Assembly: GCF_014860165.1 (NCBI RefSeq) | Contig: NZ_JACZKG010000059.1 | Span: 1-57,364, forward strand | DNA: 57,364 nt | Direction of reading: 5' to 3' | From: Devosia sp. | Lineage (GTDB): Bacteria > Pseudomonadota > Alphaproteobacteria > Rhizobiales > Devosiaceae | Shown: piece after piece, positions 52,281-57,364 of the stretch | How the letters are laid out: each line of letters starts with the position of its first letter | Numbering within the stretch: the first letter of the stretch is position 1 | Position numbers and translations under genes: made by a program | Notes under the pieces: model-generated | Seen by the model: only the letters and a program-made list of their open reading frames with translations | The model's database searches: none | Told to the model about the DNA's origin: nothing

Positions 52281-53390
52281 ATGTCCATCAAGCAGACCCT
52301 TGGCGCATCCGTTTCGATGCTCGCCATACTCGCCGTTTCTGCCCCCGCTTTCGCCCAGACCGACCTCGACGCGCTCTATGAAGCCGCCAAGACCGAGGGC
52401 CAGCTCACCACCATCGCTTTGCCCCACTCCTGGTGCGGCTATGGCGAGGTGATCGCCGGCTTCAAGGCCAAGTATCCGGGCATCACCGTCAACGAACTGA
52501 ACCCCGATGCAGGCTCGGCCGACGAGCTCGAAGCGGTCCGCGCCAATATCGGCAATACTGGCCCGCAGGCGCCCGACGTGCTCGATATCGGTCTCTCCTT
52601 CGGCCCGCAGGCCAAGGATGAGGGCCTGCTTCAGGCCTACAAGGTCTCCACCTGGGAAGACATTCCTGACGACGCCAAGGATGCCGATGGCTTCTGGTAT
52701 GGCGACTACTATGGCGCCATGGCCATGCTGGTGAATACCGATCTCGTCTCGGAAGTCCCTGCCGACTGGGCCGACCTGACCAAGCCGGAATACGCCTCCT
52801 CGGTCGCTCTTGCTGGCGATCCGCGTGCCTCCAACCAGGCTATCCAGGGCGTTTATGCCGCTGGCCTGGGCAAGACCGGCACTCATGAAGGCGCCGCCGA
52901 GGCTGGCCTCGAATTCTTCAAGGCCGTCAACGACGCTGGCAACTTCGTGCCTGTCATCGGCAAAGCCGCCTCGGTTGCCCAGGGCACCACCCCGATCCTG
53001 ATCGCCTGGGACTACAACCTGCTCGCCTGGCGCGACAGCTTCGAGGGCAACCCCGCCGCCGAGATCGTCGTCCCGGCAACCGGCGTTGTCGCCGGCGTCT
53101 ATGTGCAGGCCATCTCTGCCCATGCGCCCCATCCCAACGCTGCCAAGCTTTGGATGGAATACCTCTACTCGGACGAAGGTCAGCTTGGCTGGCTGAAGGG
53201 CTATTGCCACCCGATCCGCTTCAACGCGCTCGCCGAAGCCGGCAACATTCCTCAGGATCTGCTCGACGCCCTCCCGGCTGCCGAAGCCTATGCCAAGGCC
53301 GTGTTCCCGACCATCGAGCAGCAGAACGCCGCCAAGGCTGTCATTACCGGCCAGTGGGACGCCGTGGTCGGCGCCAACATCTCCGAGTAA
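52281..53390 (+). CDS. ABC transporter substrate-binding protein, substrate unknown
   Basis: A 369-residue periplasmic protein with a signal peptide ending APAFAQ (about 26). The fold is the PotD/FbpA type: EGQLTTIALPHSWCGYGEVIAGFKAKYPGITV, APDVLDIGLSFG, WYGDYYGAMAMLVNTDLV and PILIAWDYNLLAWRD. Relatives carry polyamines, ferric iron, thiamine or phosphonates, and the sequence alone does not decide. The start has AGGGAGA. A strong hairpin follows the stop, before the permease genes, which would raise the amount of binding protein. Confidence 0.88.
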   Translation: MSIKQTLGASVSMLAILAVSAPAFAQTDLDALYEAAKTEGQLTTIALPHSWCGYGEVIAGFKAKYPGITVNELNPDAGSADELEAVRANIGNTGPQAPDVLDIGLSFGPQAKDEGLLQAYKVSTWEDIPDDAKDADGFWYGDYYGAMAMLVNTDLVSEVPADWADLTKPEYASSVALAGDPRASNQAIQGVYAAGLGKTGTHEGAAEAGLEFFKAVNDAGNFVPVIGKAASVAQGTTPILIAWDYNLLAWRDSFEGNPAAEIVVPATGVVAGVYVQAISAHAPHPNAAKLWMEYLYSDEGQLGWLKGYCHPIRFNALAEAGNIPQDLLDALPAAEAYAKAVFPTIEQQNAAKAVITGQWDAVVGANISE

Positions 53391-53401
53391 TTCCGCTCAA
53401 C

Positions 53402-53432
53402 GCCTCCGCCGCCGATGCGGCGGAGGCACTTT
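53402..53432 (+). terminator. Attenuator-like hairpin between binding protein and permease genes
   Basis: GCCTCCGCCG (53402-53411) and CGGCGGAGGC (53418-53427) form a perfect 10-bp stem with a CCGATG loop, followed by ACTTTCT. It lies within an operon, so it likely causes partial termination or protects the upstream message. Confidence 0.7.
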
Positions 53433-53485
53433 CTATCCGGCCGCACGTGGTCCGGAACGGGTTGAGTCCTTGGGGGCAAGGGAAG

Positions 53486-54361
53486 ATGACCGATACCACT
53501 GCAGGGCAGCGTACAAGGCGGCGCCTCTCGTTCGAGTGGCTCGGTGTGGCGCCATTCATCATCTTTGCCGTGCTGTTTCTGATGCTGCCCACCCTTTATC
53601 TGGTCGGTGCCGCTTTCATTGGCCGCGACGGCCAGTTCACCCTCGAAAACATAGCCGGCCTTTTCACCGACCAGATCATCGCCGCCTACTGGATTTCCAT
53701 CCGCATTTCCGGCGCCTCGGCCATATTGGGTGCCTTGGTCGGCCTGGCGATTGCGCTGGCGATCATCCGTGGCCGCCTGCCCGAGGGCCTGCGCGCCGCC
53801 GTCATGACCTTTTCCGGGGTGGCGTCCAATTTCGCCGGTGTCCCACTGGCCTTCGCCTTTATCTCGACCCTGGGGCGGCTGGGCCTGGTGACCGTCATAC
53901 TCAAGTTCATCGGCATCGACCTCTACAAGTCGGGCTTCAACCTGCTGAGCTTCTGGGGCCTGACCCTGACCTATCTCTACTTCCAGATCCCGCTGATGAT
54001 CCTCATCATTGCGCCAGCCGTCGACGGGCTCAAGAAGGAATGGAGCGAAGCGGCGGCAATCCTGGGGGCATCGCCCTGGCAGTTCTGGCGCTATGTGGGG
54101 CTGCCGATCCTGTGGCCAAGCTTCCTGGGCACGCTGAGCCTGCTCTTCGCAAATGCCTTCGGCGCCATCGCCACCGCCTATGCCCTCACCGGCTCCTCGC
54201 TCAACATCGTGCCCATTCTGCTCTACGCCCAGATACGCGGCGACGCGCTGCAGAATCCGGGCCTGGGCGCCGCTTTGGCCTTGGGCATGATCCTGATCAC
54301 CGCCACTGCCAACATCATCTATCTCGTCATCTCCGCCCGCGCCGAGAGGTGGATGAAATGA
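53486..54361 (+). CDS. ABC transporter permease 1 of the unknown importer
   Basis: A 291-residue PotB-type permease with about six helices and the EAA loop EWSEAAAILGASPWQFWRYVGLPILWP (about 188). The start at 53486 (MTDTTAGQRTRRR) follows GGGAAG; the frame open further upstream overlaps the hairpin and the binding-protein gene and is not coding. It overlaps the next permease by 4 bases (ATGA). Confidence 0.9.
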   Translation: MTDTTAGQRTRRRLSFEWLGVAPFIIFAVLFLMLPTLYLVGAAFIGRDGQFTLENIAGLFTDQIIAAYWISIRISGASAILGALVGLAIALAIIRGRLPEGLRAAVMTFSGVASNFAGVPLAFAFISTLGRLGLVTVILKFIGIDLYKSGFNLLSFWGLTLTYLYFQIPLMILIIAPAVDGLKKEWSEAAAILGASPWQFWRYVGLPILWPSFLGTLSLLFANAFGAIATAYALTGSSLNIVPILLYAQIRGDALQNPGLGAALALGMILITATANIIYLVISARAERWMK

Positions 54362-55149
54362 AACCCAACAAATTCTGGTCCTGGCTGGTTTTCGGCCTGG
54401 GCGCCGCCTACTTTATTATCCCGCTCGTTGCCACGTTCATGTTTTCGCTCAGCATGCGGCGCGGCTATTACAGCTTCGACAGCTACGCCTCGGTCTTTTC
54501 CGACCCGCGTTTCCAGGCAACGTTCGGCTATTCGGCCGTCATCGGCCTGTTCTCGATTGTCGTGGGCATTCTGGTGGTTGTGCCGGCCGTCTACTTCGTG
54601 CGGCTGCGCCTGCCGTGGCTCAGACCCGCTGTCGAGTTCATCACGCTGATGCCGCTGATCATTCCGGCCATCGTGCTCGTCTATGGCTATATCCGGCTCT
54701 ACAATTCCTCCTCGATCATCCCCTTTACCGGCAGCGCCCTCGGCACCGATATCCTGCTGACCTGCGCCTATGTCACCCTGGCTTTGCCCTACATGTATCG
54801 TGCCGTCGATACCGGCATGCGCACCATCGACATCCAGACCCTCACAGAGGCCGCCCAGATTGCCGGCGCCAACACTGCCCAGATCATCGGCCGGATCATC
54901 CTGCCCAATATCCTGGTGGCGGTGCTGTCTGGCGCCTTCCTGACCTTCGCCATTGTCATCGGTGAATTCACCATTGCCAGCCTCCTCAACCGCCCGGCCT
55001 TCGGCCCCTACCTGCAGAATATCGGCGCCAACCGCGCCTATGAGCCGGCGGCCCTGGCCATCATTTCCTTCATCATCACCTGGGGTGCCATGGGCATGAT
55101 CAACGTGCTCGGCCGCTTCGCCCCCCGCACCTCCGCCAGGACAGACTGA
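54358..55149 (+). CDS. ABC transporter permease 2 of the unknown importer
   Basis: A 263-residue PotC-type permease with six helices; the EAA loop is LTEAAQIAGANTAQIIGRIILPNIL (about 162). It is coupled to permease 1 by ATGA and followed after 2 bases by the ATPase gene. The two permeases form the channel of the importer. Confidence 0.92.
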   Translation: MKPNKFWSWLVFGLGAAYFIIPLVATFMFSLSMRRGYYSFDSYASVFSDPRFQATFGYSAVIGLFSIVVGILVVVPAVYFVRLRLPWLRPAVEFITLMPLIIPAIVLVYGYIRLYNSSSIIPFTGSALGTDILLTCAYVTLALPYMYRAVDTGMRTIDIQTLTEAAQIAGANTAQIIGRIILPNILVAVLSGAFLTFAIVIGEFTIASLLNRPAFGPYLQNIGANRAYEPAALAIISFIITWGAMGMINVLGRFAPRTSARTD

Positions 55150-55151
55150 CC

Positions 55152-56210
55152 ATGGCAGCCTTTCTCGACGTCCAGAACCTCACCAAGACCTTCGGCACCA
55201 CCACCGTGGTCAAGGAGGTCAGCTTCGCCTTCGACAAGGGCGAGTTCATCTCGCTGCTCGGTCCCTCCGGCTGCGGCAAGACCACGATCCTGCGCATGAT
55301 CGCCGGCTTCGAGACCCCGACTTCCGGCTCCATCCTGGTCGATGGGCAGGATATCACCACCCTCAAGCCCAACCAGCGCCAGCTCGGCATGGTGTTCCAG
55401 GCCTATGCCCTGTTCCCCAATCTCAATGTCGGCGACAATATCGGCTTCGGCCTCAAGATCGCGGGCATGCCGGCCGAGGAACGCCGCGCCCGCGTTGATG
55501 AAATGCTGAAACTCATCGGCCTGCCCGGCTTCGAGAGGCGTTACCCCTATGAAATGAGTGGCGGCCAGCAGCAGCGCGTCGCCCTCGCCCGCGCCATCGC
55601 CCCCCGTCCGCGCATGCTGCTGCTCGACGAGCCGCTGTCTGCCCTCGACGCCAAGATCCGCGTTTCCCTGCGCGAGGAAATCCGCGCCATCCAGCTCGAC
55701 CTGGGCATAACCACCGTCTTCGTCACCCACGACCAGGAAGAGGCCCTCTCCATCTCCGACCGCATCGTGGTGATGAATTCGGGCAGTATCGAACAGCTCG
55801 GCGCCCCGCACGAAGTCTACAACAAGCCGGCCACCCGCTTCGTCGCCACCTTTGTCGGCCACCTCAACACCATCGAGGCAACGGTCGTCGACGCCGCCAC
55901 GGGGCTGGTCGATATCGATGGCCAGACGGTCACCGTGCCCACCCTGCCCGCGACCGCGAGCGCCGGCGCGCCTGTCTCGCTCACGCTTCGCCCCGAAGTG
56001 CTGTCCGTCGGCGCGCGCGAGGGCAATGACATCACCCTCACGGGCACCATTGCCGATGTCACCTTCCTCGGCTCGGTGATCCGCTTGCGCATTGCGCTGG
56101 GCCGGAACACATTGAGCCTGGACACGTTCAACGACCAGCGGACGGCCCCGCCCAGCCGCGGCGAACCCGTGACCATCAGCCTCGCCAGCAAGGACCTGCT
56201 GGTGCTCTAG
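55152..56210 (+). CDS. ABC transporter ATP-binding protein of the unknown importer
   Basis: A 352-residue PotA/FbpC-type ATPase: Walker A GPSGCGKTT (about 38), Q-loop FQAYALFPNLNV, signature MSGGQQQRVA, Walker B MLLLDEPLSALD, switch VFVTHDQEEA, and a C-terminal TOBE domain (SLTLRPEVLSVG). It starts 2 bases after permease 2. It powers import of the ligand bound by the 52281 protein. Confidence 0.94.
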   Translation: MAAFLDVQNLTKTFGTTTVVKEVSFAFDKGEFISLLGPSGCGKTTILRMIAGFETPTSGSILVDGQDITTLKPNQRQLGMVFQAYALFPNLNVGDNIGFGLKIAGMPAEERRARVDEMLKLIGLPGFERRYPYEMSGGQQQRVALARAIAPRPRMLLLDEPLSALDAKIRVSLREEIRAIQLDLGITTVFVTHDQEEALSISDRIVVMNSGSIEQLGAPHEVYNKPATRFVATFVGHLNTIEATVVDAATGLVDIDGQTVTVPTLPATASAGAPVSLTLRPEVLSVGAREGNDITLTGTIADVTFLGSVIRLRIALGRNTLSLDTFNDQRTAPPSRGEPVTISLASKDLLVL

Positions 56211-56301
56211 CGATTGCGCGTGAGCCTGTGGCGCCTTCCCCCTTGCGGCGAAGGTTGGGAGGAGGGTACGACTGGCCGGTATCGAAGGAGTCGACACCCC
56301 A

Positions 56302-57135
56302 ATGGAATCCCCCTTCGTCTCTACCGACTGGCTTGCCGCCCATCTGAGTGATCCCAACCTGGTCGTCCTTGACGGCAGCTGGCACATGCCCAATGCCGCC
56401 CGCAATGCCCAGGCCGAATATCTCGCCGGCCACATCCCGGGCGCTGTGTTCTTCGACATCGACGGCGTCGCCGACACCACGACCAACCTGCCCCACATGC
56501 TTCCCGCGCCCAACGATTTTGCCCGCATGGTGGGCGCCCTGGGCATTTCCGAGACCATGACCATAGTCATCTATGACGAGTTGGGCCTGTTCTCCGCCCC
56601 GCGCGTCTGGTGGACCTTCCGCACCATGGGCGCCGGCGATGTCCGCATACTCTCGGGCGGAGGACCCAAATGGCGCGCCGAGCGCCGCGCTACCGAGACA
56701 GGCCTCGTCACCCGCCCGCGCCAAGTCTTCCACACCGATTTCGACCCGGACCGCGTCGCCACCTTCGAAATCGTGCGAGACCGCAGCCAGGACGGCGCCG
56801 CCCAGATTGCCGATGCCCGGCCCGCCCCGCGCTTCCACGCCGAAGTCCCCGAGCCCCGCGCCGGCCTGCGCGGTGGCCACATTCCCAACAGCGTCAATCT
56901 CCCGGTGAGCCTCCTGACCGAAGCCGGCCAGATGAAATCGCCGGGCGAACTGTCCCAGCTCTTCGCGGACCGCGGCATCGACCTCAGCAAGCCGCTCATC
57001 ACCTCCTGCGGCTCCGGCATCACCGCCGCCACCCTCGCCCTCGCCGCCGAACTCGCCGGCGCCGAACAGGTCGCCGTCTATGACGGCTCCTGGGCCGAAT
57101 GGGGCTCCCGCAAGGATGCCGAGGTGGAGACCTGA
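56302..57135 (+). CDS. sseA: 3-mercaptopyruvate/thiosulfate sulfurtransferase
   Basis: A 277-residue protein with two rhodanese domains. The N-terminal inactive domain has VVLDGSWHMPNAARNAQAEYLAGHIPGAVFFDID; the C-terminal domain has GGHIPNSVNLP and the active-site loop CGSGITA (about residue 233). The CGSG form is typical of 3-mercaptopyruvate sulfurtransferase, which moves sulfur from mercaptopyruvate to cyanide or thiols. It is 91 bases after the importer genes, in the same direction. A link to the importer's substrate (a sulfur compound) is possible but not shown. Confidence 0.92.
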   Translation: MESPFVSTDWLAAHLSDPNLVVLDGSWHMPNAARNAQAEYLAGHIPGAVFFDIDGVADTTTNLPHMLPAPNDFARMVGALGISETMTIVIYDELGLFSAPRVWWTFRTMGAGDVRILSGGGPKWRAERRATETGLVTRPRQVFHTDFDPDRVATFEIVRDRSQDGAAQIADARPAPRFHAEVPEPRAGLRGGHIPNSVNLPVSLLTEAGQMKSPGELSQLFADRGIDLSKPLITSCGSGITAATLALAAELAGAEQVAVYDGSWAEWGSRKDAEVET

Positions 57136-57270
57136 CCCCGCAGCTTCGTCGGTCCGGTGGCCGCCGACCGGGTTCATCCGTTCCCACCCCTTCTTGACGT
57201 CGCGCCTAGCTACGACCGGCGGCCGAGCGGACATTGCCGCCCGGCCCGGAAGCGTCGCGGTTACACGGCA

Positions 57271-57337
57271 TGAAGCGGCTTTCGCCCCGACGGCTTGCGC
57301 CGCCTGTTTGATTATTGAAGAGGCGAAAGCCGCTTCA
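57271..57337. repeat. Long inverted repeat downstream of the sulfurtransferase gene
   Basis: TGAAGCGGCTTTCGCC (57271-57286) and its exact reverse complement (57322-57337) are separated by 35 bases. The spacer is mixed and includes TTTGATTATTGAAG. It could be a large-loop terminator, an operator pair for a gene beyond the window, or a repeat unit. Confidence 0.7.
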
Positions 57338-57364
57338 CACGACTGGGGTTTTGGGCAGGTTCGG

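Noticed and set aside
53290..55149. A 619-codon frame on plus overlapping both permease genes
   Set aside because: Only its last 263 codons (from 54358) are the true permease. The upstream part is out of frame with the first permease and Arg/Pro/His-rich.

Overview
The window is GC-rich chromosomal DNA from an alphaproteobacterium, most likely in the Hyphomicrobiales (a Devosia-like organism). This rests on protein style, a rhizobial-type trehalose-utilisation (thu) operon, RIME-like palindromic elements, an Irr-type iron box and a SigF/NrsF module. I saw no rRNA, tRNA, CRISPR array, insertion sequence or phage gene. Genes are tightly packed, many overlap by the 4-bp ATGA arrangement, and the whole reads as core/accessory metabolism rather than an island.

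Layout. (1) 1-2658: the 3' end of a CocE/NonD hydrolase, a small duplicated membrane protein and a secreted tannase/feruloyl-esterase-like protein. (2) 2691-19229: a purine-catabolism cluster. On the minus strand from 17661 down run uraH, xdhA, xdhB, xdhC, a BMP-family purine/nucleoside ABC transporter, puuD, guaD and malate synthase G. A divergent allantoinase/OHCU-decarboxylase fusion runs on plus. (3) 19378-24742: a small ORF, a VOC protein and an SRPBCC protein facing an ArsR regulator, then GST, allE (ureidoglycine aminohydrolase), allA (ureidoglycolate lyase), a YbaY/META protein, a nucleoside deaminase and a second small ORF. (4) 24953-31106: trehalose synthesis (otsB, otsA), an exported intradiol-dioxygenase-like protein, a ketopantoate reductase-family protein and an RhlE-type helicase. 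(5) 31107-34503: a SigF/NrsF envelope-stress module with a methionine-rich periplasmic protein, a cytochrome b and a YedY/MsrP-type reductase. (6) 34548-38717: a ThuA paralogue, a GtrA protein, a periplasmic 5'-nucleotidase, a GlsB-type protein and a small secreted protein. (7) 38786-46766: thuEFGKAB with a divergent LacI regulator. (8) 46785-51888: an iron-linked operon (imelysin, di-heme oxidase-like, imelysin-like, DUF1513) behind a likely Irr box. (9) 52281-57135: an ABC importer of unknown substrate and a sulfurtransferase.

How it works together. Guanine or xanthine is taken in and deaminated/oxidised (GuaD, XdhABC) to urate. Urate goes through PuuD, UraH and the UraD half of the fusion to allantoin, and through the PuuE half to allantoate. 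AllE and AllA take ureidoglycine to glyoxylate, and malate synthase G feeds glyoxylate to the TCA cycle. The allantoate amidohydrolase step is not in the window. Three similar palindromes resembling the RutR box lie before uraH/puuE, before the 5'-nucleotidase and before the unknown ABC importer, and may mark one regulon. The SigF module has matched promoters (GTAAC[C/G]-N16-CGAA) on both divergent arms. It looks like the hypochlorite/oxidant-scavenging system in which a methionine-rich peptide is oxidised and then repaired by a methionine sulfoxide reductase. Several families of palindromic repeats sit almost only in gaps between genes, including gaps inside apparent operons.
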